Assembly (NCBI RefSeq): GCF_003719195.1
Contig: NZ_CP024996.1
Coordinates: 1 to 64,000 of the forward strand
Origin: Herbaspirillum rubrisubalbicans
GTDB taxonomy: Bacteria; Pseudomonadota; Gammaproteobacteria; Burkholderiales; Burkholderiaceae_D
Length of the DNA: 64,000 bases
Direction of reading: 5' to 3'
Shown here: in pieces, positions 27,803-37,214 of the stretch
How positions within the stretch are numbered: the stretch's first letter is position 1
Layout of the letters: each line of letters begins with the position of its first letter
The notes under the pieces: model-generated
Database searches by the model: none
The model's input: the letters and a program-made list of their open reading frames with translations, nothing else
What the model was told of the DNA's origin: nothing
Position numbers and translations under genes: made by a program

Positions 27803-29829
27803 TGTCCGACCTGCGCGTTGGTGACAGACTGACGTTGCCTGGCAATCAGAATAGCTACTTGGAGGTACTGGACGCTCGTATCCATGCCGGCGCCATTCAT
27901 ATTTTCGATGCGGATAAACGTGAGGCCCGCTATGTCGACGAATCCGGCATTCGGGACCGAATCGCCACTGGATGCTTAATATTGCGTCGAAAGGGACTAC
28001 CTCGCGTTGGGATCTCCGCCCAGTACGATAATCCGAAACTTCATGCCCAGATTAGATTGCTTCAGGATGCACTTCGGCGTATCGATGCTATCTGCTCGAA
28101 ATGGAAACTATCGTTTAATGCAGCGATTTCCCATGCTCGTGAAGCCTACGAGAAAGAAAACGCAGACAAACTAATTTCCTGCAGATTTCCATCCCGTCCG
28201 ACCCTGTTCCGAGCGCATAAGAACCAACTACTCGGCCTGCCTGTTCTTAAAGGAGAAAAAAATAAGGGCAATCGATCGGCTAGGTACTCGAATGAGCTTA
28301 TCGAATTTGTCCATGGCGTAATTCAGAATGAGTTTCTTGTCACGGAGTCCAAGTGGACAGTTCTGGATCTGACCAACTACGTCAACCGTGAAGCTCGGCG
28401 TCGCGGACTACATGTTGCCCAATGCTCTATAAGCCGCAAATTCATAGCCGCCGCTATAGAAGAGCTGACCGCAGATGCTGAATATGATCGAATGGATCCA
28501 CTTAACCGGGTCGCCGGCAAGTCTTTCGCTAAAAGGCGCATTCGGGCGGCGTTTCCTTTCGCTCGAATTGAACAGGATGCATTGCATCTACCATTCGTAG
28601 TACGCACTCCGCACGGCGTCGCTCGAACAATCTATTTGATATTGGCAATAGATGTCTGCACTGGGTATCCAGTGGGATGGCGTCTTGTGATTGGCTCCCC
28701 TCGGGAAATAGATTCGCTGTTATGCATTGAGATGTATCTGACCCCGGCCAAGCCGGCCCGCTTCAAGGAGCTGGGTATCGCACATGCACTGAATATATAT
28801 GGTACGCCTAGCCAAGTCATTTTTGATAATGGTCCCGAGACCAAGGGCGGCCGAATCGTTCGCTTGGAATTGTTGGAGATAGACGTCAAGCATTGCAAGG
28901 CGAAGGAAGCGCAAGGTAAGCCATTCATTGAGCGTCTGAACAGGTCGCTTAAGGACGCGTTACAGCTCCTACCTGGCTGTACACGCTTCGAAGGAAAGGA
29001 TGGTAGGCGTGATCCGGAGGCCTTAGGTGATGACTTGATGACTATGGACGAGCTTGAGAAATGGATTGTACGATGGCTTTACGAGAGTTGGATCAATTCT
29101 CCGCTCGACCGTCTGCGCTGGGATGAACTTCTTGTCGAATCAGTCAAAGGAAAGACGCCGCTTGAGCGCTTGAATTACCTGACGGAAGACAGGGGAGTTC
29201 CTATCACCATGCCGCCGTCTCGGCAGCAATGGCTTACAGCGCTCTTCGAGCATAAGAATTGCACGCTGAGTGCCAAGACTGGCATCACGATTGCACACGG
29301 GTTTCGTTACAAGGGGGACCCAATTTCATATCTGTTGGCCAAATACGGTGACCGCGCATCGCTCCACGTGGTTTATAACCCCGACGATTTTCGCCAGGTA
29401 TATGTGTATGAGGACGATGACCTGCCGCTTATCACGCTAACGCACGAACATGTCCGGCCAGAAACACCTGCATGGACGTTTGCAGAAGCTAAGGAACGAT
29501 TTGATTCGGGCTTGGATGACTGGGATGTTCCAGATGCGAAGGGGAAATTCCAGCGAGAACTTGACGAAGCAGTTACCGGAAATAGAAAAGAACGGAAAGC
29601 CAAATCGCGCGGCAAACGTGAAGAAAATAAGGAAACGGTCCGCCGAGCCAAAGAATACTCGGCCATCCAGCGGACGATGGATCGGCCGCTTTCACCGACT
29701 GCCCCGTTTGGCCCTTTACCTTCGGCTGAACAATCATTACCCGCTGAAGAAATGCAAGAGCCCGTCTCGTACGACGATGCGCCGCTGATGACCATTGTGA
29801 ACAGAACGACAGGAGAAAAACTACTGTGA
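27799..29829 (+). CDS. tnsB: Tn7-like DDE transposase TnsB
   Basis: This protein binds the transposon ends and joins the 3' ends to target. It has 676 residues. N-terminal DNA-binding domains (about 60-240) precede the rve catalytic core: Asp260 in ARIEQDALHL, Asp343 in QVIFDNGPETKGG and Glu378 in GKPFIERLNRSLKD form the DDE set. A beta-barrel (about 480-560) and a charged, lysine-rich C-terminal tail (EEAVTGNRKERKAKSRGKR) follow, the latter probably contacting TnsC. It overlaps both tnsA and tnsC by 4 bp. The repeats at 5788-5863, 9997-10071 and 37529-37632 are its likely binding sites. Confidence 0.93.
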   Translation: MMSDLRVGDRLTLPGNQNSYLEVLDARIHAGAIHIFDADKREARYVDESGIRDRIATGCLILRRKGLPRVGISAQYDNPKLHAQIRLLQDALRRIDAICSKWKLSFNAAISHAREAYEKENADKLISCRFPSRPTLFRAHKNQLLGLPVLKGEKNKGNRSARYSNELIEFVHGVIQNEFLVTESKWTVLDLTNYVNREARRRGLHVAQCSISRKFIAAAIEELTADAEYDRMDPLNRVAGKSFAKRRIRAAFPFARIEQDALHLPFVVRTPHGVARTIYLILAIDVCTGYPVGWRLVIGSPREIDSLLCIEMYLTPAKPARFKELGIAHALNIYGTPSQVIFDNGPETKGGRIVRLELLEIDVKHCKAKEAQGKPFIERLNRSLKDALQLLPGCTRFEGKDGRRDPEALGDDLMTMDELEKWIVRWLYESWINSPLDRLRWDELLVESVKGKTPLERLNYLTEDRGVPITMPPSRQQWLTALFEHKNCTLSAKTGITIAHGFRYKGDPISYLLAKYGDRASLHVVYNPDDFRQVYVYEDDDLPLITLTHEHVRPETPAWTFAEAKERFDSGLDDWDVPDAKGKFQRELDEAVTGNRKERKAKSRGKREENKETVRRAKEYSAIQRTMDRPLSPTAPFGPLPSAEQSLPAEEMQEPVSYDDAPLMTIVNRTTGEKLL

Positions 29830-30812
29830 CGCCAGCTCAAAAATTGCGTCGGGATATCGAGACTTGTGAGCTTCCTCACCCTATGTTTATGGAGCATTTA
29901 CGTGTACTTAAACAACGCATCGATGACGCTCTCGTTGATTTCGCTCCAAAAATTATGCGGGTACCTGGGCCTAGTGGGGTGGGTAAATCTTCCCTCATTG
30001 CCACACTCGCGCGCGACTATCGTGAAACCCGCATCGACGGTCGCCGCCGCGTGCCCGTATTGGTGGTGGAAGTGCCTCAATCTGCCACAGCCAAATTGCT
30101 CCCAAAAAGCGTACTGCGCGCATTGGGAATTGAGGTTTCTGGCCGGATGACAGCCGGAGCGATGTTCGATTTGATGGTGACGCAGCTGCGCCTGGCCGGC
30201 ACACGAGTAGTGGTGTTTGATGAAATATCGCACCTCGTTGATGAAGGCTCCCGGGTGCCTCCGCGCGCCTCCAGTGACTGGCTTAAGACTCTGACTGACA
30301 AACTCAACATGACATTGATTTTGTTTGGAATTCCTAGACTAGAGAGGCTATTTTCTGCCAATGAACAGTTGCGCCGTCGCGCTTGTCCTGCGCGTAGCTT
30401 CTTGCCATACGATGCTAGCGACAGCCAGCATATGTCGGCGTACTTTTCATGCGTGGTGAATTATGCGCGCTTGTTTGCTGCGGCTGGCTACCCCATTGAC
30501 GTACTTCCACGAGTGTTGACGCAGCAAACCTATCTCCTTACCGGTGGCCTGATCGGGGTGCTTGCTGACTTCATGCGTGAATTGGCAAGCTCATTAGCGG
30601 CTGACGCACCGCGCGCCATCACATATGCAGACTGTCAAAAAGCAGTTGAGTACGTTAGCCACGCAGGATCACCGCACAAGTTAGCTTTCGAAGATGCGGA
30701 TAGCGAAGAAGTGGATGTGGCACCGATCATATTGAGGCAGGCTTACGTCCATGTTCTGACCAGTAATACTGCATCGGTGCCGATTCGTAAAAAGACAAGA
30801 GAAAAATCATGA
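29826..30812 (+). CDS. tnsC: Tn7-like AAA+ regulator TnsC
   Basis: This is an ATP-dependent regulator that links the target selector to TnsAB and provides target immunity. It has 328 residues, at the short, TniB-like end of the family rather than the ~550 of E. coli Tn7. Walker A is GPSGVGKSS (48-56), Walker B is RVVVFDEISHL (Asp132, Glu133), and a sensor-1-like LILFGIPRLE follows near 160. An arginine finger candidate is in the NEQLRRRACPARSF segment. The gene overlaps tnsB and tniQ by 4 bp each. Confidence 0.9.
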   Translation: MTPAQKLRRDIETCELPHPMFMEHLRVLKQRIDDALVDFAPKIMRVPGPSGVGKSSLIATLARDYRETRIDGRRRVPVLVVEVPQSATAKLLPKSVLRALGIEVSGRMTAGAMFDLMVTQLRLAGTRVVVFDEISHLVDEGSRVPPRASSDWLKTLTDKLNMTLILFGIPRLERLFSANEQLRRRACPARSFLPYDASDSQHMSAYFSCVVNYARLFAAAGYPIDVLPRVLTQQTYLLTGGLIGVLADFMRELASSLAADAPRAITYADCQKAVEYVSHAGSPHKLAFEDADSEEVDVAPIILRQAYVHVLTSNTASVPIRKKTREKS

Positions 30813-32650
30813 GCCTTATCGTCACTTATGCATCTCGAGATGATGAATCTGGAATGGGCTACTATCGCCGGCTTTCAGATGATAATGAGCTGTCCGGCTG
30901 GCGTAATCTGGCAGACACAGCCGGCGTCGAGCGTAGTCGTGAGGCATTGCTCACGCGGACGAAGGATGTTGCCCTAAATCTTGGTCTGGAGCCTGACTGG
31001 GCAGAATCCGCTAGACAAAAAGAAGAGTGCTGCCGCAATTGGGGCCATCTACACCGTACAAGATATGATGCAGTGTGTCCGGTTTGCTTAGCTGAATCGC
31101 CTTACCTTCGACATCAGTGGGAACATACATATGTCACGGCCTGTCCGCAACACCACGTGCAATTGGTCGATCAATGCGACGCCTGTGGACGTTACCTTTC
31201 TCCAGAGCGGCTCCACATCGGATTCTGCGCGTGTGGACACGATCTTAAAAATTTACCGCGGTTGCTGGCGACCCAGGCACAACATTGGTTGTCGCTGCTA
31301 ATCTCGAGTAACGGCCGACAACAGCCGGGCAGTACTAAGCTATTTGTGAACGACCTGGATGTTAATGTTCTGGTGAAGGTGATTCGAACGCTTTGCATAC
31401 ATATAGATCCCAACCGACCCAAATTGCCGCGTCGTGCCTCCTTGCCAAAATCCATCGCCGAAGCGGTCGAATTTCTCGCACCACTTGAAGCGTTATGTGC
31501 TGACTGGCCAACGGGTTTTCGGAGGCATGTTGAGCAGCGGATAGTCGCTGGACGGAAGGATGCGCGCACACTGAATACGTTACTAGGAGATTGGTATATC
31601 AGCCTACGAAAGTTATGCCAAAGTTCGGCATTCGAACCGCTCTTACAAGTCATCATTGACGTGGCGTCCGAAAAATCCGATTGCCTACTTGGTCTGGACT
31701 CCGCCAAGGCCATGGCCAAAGATACGACCGGATACATGCGGGCACCAGATGCAGCAAAGGCCATGGGTATCAGCGTTTCACGTCTCCATGAGTCGATTCA
31801 GCTTGGTGAATGCGAGTACCGGACGCGTCGGACAGGTACCCGCGGCCAGGTATGTGAGATTCCATGTGCTGAGGTGGAGCGGATACTTCAGCGACGTGCC
31901 GCATGGATTTCCGACAACGCGGCCTGTGAATTGGCTGGTGTTCTGCCCGCGGTGCTTGAGCGAATGAAAGCCGCTGCAGTTATTCGCTCAGACGTTCGTT
32001 GGCGCGAAGATCTCATGAAAGCTGGTCCGGTCGAGCGCCAGTCTATAGATGATTTGTTCTTGCGGATAAGCCGGCAAGCTGAGTTTACCAGTATGACCGA
32101 CGACACTAAGATTGCATGGGCGCAATTCACCTCTCGTCATATGGGTGACAAAAGAGCGATCGAGTCTCTGATGACAGCAATTGCAAATGGTGAGGTGAAA
32201 GCCATCGCGCATGCTCATATACTCGGTAATATGGTTTTTAGGCGCACCGACGTGTTGGAATATTTTGGTACGCCATTACTCGAAGCCGGCATGTCTATCC
32301 AGCAGCTTGCAAGGACAACCGGCTGGAAATGGGAGTCTATTGATCACTGGGTGAATGAAGGTCTGCTGGCATCCGAAACTATTGAACGCCGCGGCCAGTC
32401 ATGCCGAGTTATATTGCCCCATCAGTTGCTAGCGTTTCGCCAGTTGTTTGTGCCATTGGCTGATCTGGCTCATTCTATGGGTACGAAAGCGTCTGCACTC
32501 TCGCGCTTGTTGCCCGATATCGAGCTGGTTGGAGCGAAACGGCTTCCTGATGGTGCTATGCGGGGCGGGCTAATTCGACTTGCTGATCTCGGCCGGCTGG
32601 CTGTCATCGGCGCTCGGGCGGGGCACGACTTATTTGTGTCCGCGGCGTAA
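30809..32650 (+). CDS. tniQ: TniQ/TnsD target selector
   Basis: This is the site-selection protein, 613 residues, a length typical of TnsD-like selectors that read a fixed chromosomal site. The N-terminal TniQ domain has the zinc-finger set Cys90, Cys93, Cys112, His115, Cys123 and Cys126 (CPVCL...W...CPQHHVQL...CDACG), with FCACG just after. The C-terminal half contains several helix-turn-helix-like units (AMGISVSRLHESIQLGECEY; LARTTGWKWESIDHWVNEG) that would bind DNA. Given the insertion point, the inferred target is the 3' end of gyrB. It is the only TniQ protein in the element. Confidence 0.88.
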   Translation: MSLIVTYASRDDESGMGYYRRLSDDNELSGWRNLADTAGVERSREALLTRTKDVALNLGLEPDWAESARQKEECCRNWGHLHRTRYDAVCPVCLAESPYLRHQWEHTYVTACPQHHVQLVDQCDACGRYLSPERLHIGFCACGHDLKNLPRLLATQAQHWLSLLISSNGRQQPGSTKLFVNDLDVNVLVKVIRTLCIHIDPNRPKLPRRASLPKSIAEAVEFLAPLEALCADWPTGFRRHVEQRIVAGRKDARTLNTLLGDWYISLRKLCQSSAFEPLLQVIIDVASEKSDCLLGLDSAKAMAKDTTGYMRAPDAAKAMGISVSRLHESIQLGECEYRTRRTGTRGQVCEIPCAEVERILQRRAAWISDNAACELAGVLPAVLERMKAAAVIRSDVRWREDLMKAGPVERQSIDDLFLRISRQAEFTSMTDDTKIAWAQFTSRHMGDKRAIESLMTAIANGEVKAIAHAHILGNMVFRRTDVLEYFGTPLLEAGMSIQQLARTTGWKWESIDHWVNEGLLASETIERRGQSCRVILPHQLLAFRQLFVPLADLAHSMGTKASALSRLLPDIELVGAKRLPDGAMRGGLIRLADLGRLAVIGARAGHDLFVSAA

Positions 32651-32685
32651 CTCTCTGCCAGGTCTGGTAACACTAAGGGGATAAA

Positions 32686-32925
32686 GTGAGCAGTCAAAAC
32701 GACGATCAGCGCCGCACGGGAGAAGACGATCTATGGATTGAGCTGGAAAGGCTGATTGAGCATGATGATGGGGCTGCAGCGCGATCACATCTAGAGGCTG
32801 GCCGCTGGATTACATATCGGGATAGAAATTATCCTGGCTTCATGGTGCGCGAATGGCCCAACGGCAAGCGCGAATTGATGCAGGGAGACCTGCACGGGAA
32901 TATCATTGTGCTCCGTACTCTTTGA
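32686..32925 (+). CDS. 79-aa tail gene of the tns operon
   Basis: A GTG start at 32686 is preceded by AAGGGG 7 bp upstream. The product is acidic at the N-terminus (EDDLWIELERLIEHDDG) with a compact C-terminal part (GRWITYRDRNYPGFMVREWPNGKRELM). I know no family. It starts 36 bp after tniQ and ahead of the terminator at 33133, so it belongs to the mobility operon. It could be an accessory factor, but nothing in the sequence says so. Confidence 0.5.
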   Translation: MSSQNDDQRRTGEDDLWIELERLIEHDDGAAARSHLEAGRWITYRDRNYPGFMVREWPNGKRELMQGDLHGNIIVLRTL

Positions 32926-33252
32926 GAGTGGACTTTGTTATAACGCCTTCCAATGCGTGACAAACTGGAAAACAGGCTGCAAATTTAAGCGAGCATCCAT
33001 TAAAGATAATGCAGTGTTGCAAATCGGTATGTATCGATTGCACTAACGTGATTTTTAAAAAGCAAGAATTTCTGGTACATTGATGAGATTGCCCTTGAGG
33101 CCTTAGTTTTACCTATGCCATGTTTGGCATAGAAAAAGCCCAGCTTCTGTTGGGCTTTTTTGCATCCGATCTAAACTGAACACAGACCCTTACGTCGCTG
33201 ATCTGATTGACCACGTTCAATGAAGTACATAAATCGAAATTAAGTATTTTAT
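32926..33252. other. Convergent intergenic region with terminator
   Basis: This gap separates the converging tns and ParB operons and contains a symmetrical terminator. AACTGAACACAGACCC near 33174 faintly resembles the outer tip of the MITE-like element at 24897-25050. I see no gene. Confidence 0.5.
33133..33160. terminator. Bidirectional terminator between tns and ParB operons
   Basis: AAAAAGCCCA (33133-33142) pairs perfectly with TGGGCTTTTT (33151-33160), loop of 8. It has A/T runs on both sides, suitable for both converging operons. Confidence 0.85.
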
Positions 33253-34134
33253 TTATTGATCAATCGAAATGGTGTTCACAATGATTTCGAATTCGGCAAA
33301 TATCTCTGGCTGCCGCTGCTGAAGGTAGAGCGACACCGCCTTGTTTTCAAGTAGTTTTGCCAGGTATCCCTTTGCTAGTACAAGATGCAGGACATCTTGG
33401 CCATACGTTTGCTCGACGGTCTTGTACTGCACCTGCAAATTGCTCATCTCGCGCTCCATCTTTGCAATCTGCTCTTGCGAGACGCCTCCCATACGCTGTG
33501 GTTTCTTCCCCTCAACGAGCATCGCCGCCGGCGTGGCGACAAGCATTGCCTCTGCATATGCTATCGTGACGTTGTTAGCCGCCACCATAAGTTCGACGCA
33601 TTCGACCTGCCGCGTCGGCTTCATCCGGCGCAGCACAGGTGAAATCGCTGATGAGAACTGTCGATCCGCCAGTAGTTCGACAGCCTCCGGGCATATTCCG
33701 TCCAATAGTGTTAGCTTTTTTGTGATCTGGCTGATATCCACGCTGAGAGCTTTGGCCAGGCGTTGTGCTGTGATGCCGCGCTCAATCGCACGGCGCATCA
33801 TGAAATGCTCTTGGATTGTCGAAAGCCGGTTGATGCGGCTGTTATATGTATAACTCTCGTCGTCCGTCGCCAATAGGCAAAGTGCCTCTGTGCAGTTCAA
33901 TTGTCGCAAAGCGATGAGCCGGATATGTCCGTCCAACAAAATGTACTGATTTGAGTCTTTGCCAGTGGGAATTACCGATAGGGGTTCAATTAAACCAATT
34001 TCTTCGATTGATGACAGGATCTGGATGAATTTTCGCAAAGATTGCGTCTCGGGCGGAATCTTACGCGACGGCAGGATCTGATCGATTGGAAGACTCATCG
34101 GCTCTGGAATGAAGCCCAGTGTTATGTTGCTCAT
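33253..34134 (-). CDS. ParB/RepB-like protein, second of a pair
   Basis: This 293-residue protein has a ParB-like N-terminal domain (MSLPIDQILPSRKIPPETQ ... IGLIEPLSVIP) with a box-II-like YILLDGHIRLIALRQL in place of GERRxxA. A helix-turn-helix (ITAQRLAKALSVDISQITKKLTLLDGICPE) and a RepB-type C-terminal region follow. The ENxxRxxx arginine patch of CTP-binding ParB is poorly kept, so CTPase activity is doubtful. Its start overlaps the stop of the upstream ParB gene by 4 bp. With no ParA nearby, ordinary plasmid partition is unlikely. A role as DNA-binding partner of the recombinase is more plausible. Confidence 0.75.
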   Translation of the reverse strand: MSNITLGFIPEPMSLPIDQILPSRKIPPETQSLRKFIQILSSIEEIGLIEPLSVIPTGKDSNQYILLDGHIRLIALRQLNCTEALCLLATDDESYTYNSRINRLSTIQEHFMMRRAIERGITAQRLAKALSVDISQITKKLTLLDGICPEAVELLADRQFSSAISPVLRRMKPTRQVECVELMVAANNVTIAYAEAMLVATPAAMLVEGKKPQRMGGVSQEQIAKMEREMSNLQVQYKTVEQTYGQDVLHLVLAKGYLAKLLENKAVSLYLQQRQPEIFAEFEIIVNTISIDQ

Positions 34135-35033
34135 GCCGCATGACCTAAAGACCAGACCCGTTCGGCAAGATACTTTGGCAGCGTATCAAGCCCCTCTGCT
34201 CGTAGCAGTGTCGTAAAATGCTCGTCCCCTAGCAATTGACGAAGAGCACCGGTCACAAACAGTAAGCGCTGTTGGGAAAATTCAGCCTTCTTGACCATCA
34301 TCTTCTGCCTTGCCACCTCTTTCTGATAAGTCCGGATCAAACTCGACGAAGTCACGTCGCTTCGCTTACGTCTAGGGCCAGCGGCCATCGAGCGCCCCAT
34401 CGACTGTCGGCTTTCAATTATGCGTCGCGCCTGTAACAATTGTTGACCGCGCAGATCGCCGGATTCATAGGCATCTTGCAGAGCGACTTGGACAGCCTTA
34501 TTGTCGTCCCCAGCATTGGCAATCATGATCGCTGCGGTGATCGGGATGCGTCCTTTTGAAACTGCAACTAGCAGTCGCTCTTCACCATCCCGCAGCAAGT
34601 TCAAAATGGCCTGGACATACTCTGCGCGAAGGCCGGTTTTGGTTGCAATGATCTTTTTGTCATATCCCTGTTTGTGTAGGCGTTCGATCCCTTGCAACAC
34701 TTCCAGCGGTTGATATTGACGACGTGCGATGTTTTCAGTGAGATTCATGAGGAGAGCATCTTCATCGCTGACGGTCACGACAAGCGCCGGAATAGTCGCC
34801 TCTCCCAAAAAGCGGAAGGCCTTTACCCGTCCCTCACCACATATCAGTAAATAATGCTCGGTTCCATCTTGTTTCTTCCGTGGAGTCACAGTAATCGGCT
34901 TTTTCAATCCTATCGTTTTGATGTTTGCGACAATTTCTTCGAAAATACGGTTGTTGCGCTCCCTAGGATTGAGTATTTCGATTTGGTCGATCGGAATCAT
35001 CCGCATCTCGCTCAGCCTTTGTTCCATGATCAA
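34131..35033 (-). CDS. ParB-like protein, first of a pair
   Basis: This is a 300-residue ParB-family protein. The N-terminal ParB domain has IPIDQIEILNPRERNNRIFE, the box II motif LICGEGRVKAFRFLG and LTENIARRQYQPLE. The last matches the ENxxR(R/K)(E/Q)(N/Y)L motif used for nucleotide binding, so this copy looks more canonical than its neighbour. A helix-turn-helix follows (YDKKIIATKTGLRAEYVQAILNLL). A basic linker (AAGPRRKRSDVT) and a C-terminal dimerisation-like helix close it. The gene overlaps the recombinase gene and the second ParB gene by 4 bp on either side. Confidence 0.8.
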   Translation of the reverse strand: MIMEQRLSEMRMIPIDQIEILNPRERNNRIFEEIVANIKTIGLKKPITVTPRKKQDGTEHYLLICGEGRVKAFRFLGEATIPALVVTVSDEDALLMNLTENIARRQYQPLEVLQGIERLHKQGYDKKIIATKTGLRAEYVQAILNLLRDGEERLLVAVSKGRIPITAAIMIANAGDDNKAVQVALQDAYESGDLRGQQLLQARRIIESRQSMGRSMAAGPRRKRSDVTSSSLIRTYQKEVARQKMMVKKAEFSQQRLLFVTGALRQLLGDEHFTTLLRAEGLDTLPKYLAERVWSLGHAA

Positions 35034-36613
35034 GCGGCCCTCCTCACGCGAATTCGTTCAGCCATGCCGTATAGATAGTCCAGCGTATCGTACCTAAAGG
35101 TATCGAACTCAATAGGATTGTGCTCCCGTAAATTGACGCGGGTGTGGCCGAAATCGAGCCGCGGCAGAAGATAGTAGTCGAGCGGACTTTGGTTGAGCCG
35201 ATCGAGTCGGACCGCGACCGTGATGTCCGGTGCTAGGCTGGTATCGAAACGCACCTTCCAAGAGTACCTTCCTGCACCGTTTTTCTGGCAGCGTGCAAGC
35301 ACCAAGGAGACGTTGAACTCCCCGTTCAACAGCAGCATGTCGGTAGCCGGGTCGCGTTGAACTGAACCTCCGAGCCCGGCAATAGCCTTTTCCGTCTGGG
35401 AGACTATTGTTGGATGGTAGCGCCGCAGGAAGCGGTTTGCCTCGAGATAGAGGTAATCCCGATCCGGAGAAAATCCCACCGTCTGGTACGCTTGCAGCAA
35501 GCTGCCAAATCGGTGCGAGTACACGGCAGTGGACGGCATTCCTTCGGTTTCATTTATTATCAGGCCTGACAAGAAGCCGCGATGCTCATACAGGTTGCGT
35601 AGCCGCTCGATTAATTCCGCATTGGTATAGCGCCTGGCACGCGCATGCATGATACCCCGCACCGTATAAAACATTTCGGCCGCGACGATGGGATCGAACG
35701 CGCCATCTTTTCGCACCCACATCTCAGGTGTGTTGATTACGTGCACCTTCTTGAGTTTGAAGGAGGTCCGGTTGTATAGGTTGTTGCCGATGTATTTTTC
35801 GTTTGTGAGTACCTCGTGTACTGTGGCGCGAGTCCATTGTCGCCCCAGATCGGTCTTGACCAACATGGCGTTAAGGCGTGCGGCAATGTCGGATTCGACT
35901 AAACCGTCGTCTATGAACCAGCGGTAGATTTGATTGACGATTCGGATTTCATCGTCCGTTCCGGGAGCCAAGATAACGCGGTCGGTCTGCAAGCTCTTGT
36001 GCTCGCCGCGCTGGAGCTCGGCTTTTATGTTGCCGTTCTGGTCAATTAGGATACGGCGCAACCCGTAGCCGGCCGGGCCGCCCTGGCGAAATCCCAATTC
36101 GATCAGACGGCACTGGCCAGCGAACACCTTGGCCGACAGCTCACGGCTATATTCCCCTGCCATGGCTCGCTTGACGCCTTTGACGATGGTAGAGACCGGC
36201 GAACCGTCGTTTTCGAACTGCTCAGCGCAGTACACTACCTGGATACCGGCACGGCGGCAGCGGTACTCGTAGTACGCGCTTTCGTCGGCGTCCTGGAAAC
36301 GGCCCCAGCGGCTAACGTCGTATACCAGGATCATCTCGAAGTCCCGCTCGTCGCTCTCGACGTCTCGCAACAGTTGCTGTAACGCTTCGCGCCCATCAAT
36401 ACGTAAGCCGCTTTTGCCGGCATCGGTGTAGGTCCGGATGATTTCGATGTGTCGTCTGCTGGCGTATTCTCGGATCTTATCAGCTTGGTTTTCGGTGGAG
36501 TATTGCTGGTGTTCGGTCGACATTCGAACGTACTCCACGGCGCGCCTAACAGACGGTGACAGCGAGTCGCCCTGTGGTGAAGTGTCGAAGTCAGAGAATT
36601 GGTCGTGCAGCAT
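35030..36613 (-). CDS. Large serine recombinase
   Basis: A 527-residue product starts at the ATG at 36613. The frame is open a further 65 codons upstream, but that stretch is cysteine/arginine-rich and non-conserved. The resolvase catalytic domain has RAVEYVRMSTEHQQYSTENQ (nucleophile in the V-R-M-S segment), a GKSGLRIDGREALQQLL stretch and VYDVSRWGRF. The recombinase domain follows (GGPAGYGLRRI ... EIRIVNQIYRWFI ... WTRATVHEVLTNEKYIGNNLYNR). The C-terminal region lacks an obvious zinc-ribbon CxxC pair. It resembles phage- or ICE-type integrases but is tied by 4-bp overlap to two ParB-like genes, which hints that those proteins control recombination. Confidence 0.88.
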   Translation of the reverse strand: MLHDQFSDFDTSPQGDSLSPSVRRAVEYVRMSTEHQQYSTENQADKIREYASRRHIEIIRTYTDAGKSGLRIDGREALQQLLRDVESDERDFEMILVYDVSRWGRFQDADESAYYEYRCRRAGIQVVYCAEQFENDGSPVSTIVKGVKRAMAGEYSRELSAKVFAGQCRLIELGFRQGGPAGYGLRRILIDQNGNIKAELQRGEHKSLQTDRVILAPGTDDEIRIVNQIYRWFIDDGLVESDIAARLNAMLVKTDLGRQWTRATVHEVLTNEKYIGNNLYNRTSFKLKKVHVINTPEMWVRKDGAFDPIVAAEMFYTVRGIMHARARRYTNAELIERLRNLYEHRGFLSGLIINETEGMPSTAVYSHRFGSLLQAYQTVGFSPDRDYLYLEANRFLRRYHPTIVSQTEKAIAGLGGSVQRDPATDMLLLNGEFNVSLVLARCQKNGAGRYSWKVRFDTSLAPDITVAVRLDRLNQSPLDYYLLPRLDFGHTRVNLREHNPIEFDTFRYDTLDYLYGMAERIRVRRAA

Positions 36614-36734
36614 AGACGTCAACCCCCAAGTTGTTAAATCAGGAGTTCCGAAGCAAGGATCCAAGGTCGATGTCGCCGGGGAACATGTCTTATACGATAA
36701 CAGTGTCGGCCGCAGCTTCGAACAAGTCCTCTCT

Positions 36735-37193
36735 TTACAACGACGGATGCGGCATCGATGCGCGTGACAGCACTCTGATTTCGACGATCCACAGGCCCAT
36801 CTTTGCAATCATGGACTCGTGTACAGGACTGATCTGGTAGAGGCCGGACCGCAGGTCAGGCATGTCATTTTGGCTATTTGGCGCGTCCATCGTTGCAATC
36901 AACTTGCCACGTTTCTTGGCATTGCGGCTACGTTGTTTTTCGCGGTTCTGTTCTACATAATCCGGATGCTCGCCCCGGTAGTTGCGCCAGTAGTCGACGT
37001 TTCGGCTGCACCACGCCTGCTGTGCACGGGCTTGATTGTCTACGTAGTCTGGATCATGCAAGAGTTTCTCTTTGTGCCATCGGCGCTTGCGGGTACGTTG
37101 GCAGGTGGGGTTGGAGCAATAAGCCTGGCGGGGCGAGTGGGGGTTCGGTTCGAACTTTTTCCCGCAGGCAGCACAGCACTTTGTGTTCATCAT
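36735..37193 (-). CDS. Zinc-ribbon-like hypothetical protein
   Basis: I start this at the ATG pair at 37193/37190, with GGAG about 5-8 bases upstream; an earlier start at 37214 is less supported. The N-terminus has CCAACGKKFEPNPHSPRQAYCSNPTCQRTRKRRWHKEKL, a CxxC...CxxxxC zinc-finger pattern. DPDYVDNQARAQQAWCSRNVDYWRNYR and HPDYVEQNREKQRSRNAKKRG repeats follow, which look like a homeodomain-type resolvase-associated DNA binder. It is the first gene of the minus-strand recombinase operon (121 bp upstream). It may bind the recombination site. Confidence 0.65.
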   Translation of the reverse strand: MMNTKCCAACGKKFEPNPHSPRQAYCSNPTCQRTRKRRWHKEKLLHDPDYVDNQARAQQAWCSRNVDYWRNYRGEHPDYVEQNREKQRSRNAKKRGKLIATMDAPNSQNDMPDLRSGLYQISPVHESMIAKMGLWIVEIRVLSRASMPHPSL

Positions 37194-37214
37194 CGTTCTC
37201 CATGCCGACGGCAA

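Noticed and set aside
33253..35033. Plasmid partition locus
   Set aside because: There is no ParA ATPase, no replication gene and no obvious parS repeats; the ParB genes are tied to a recombinase instead.
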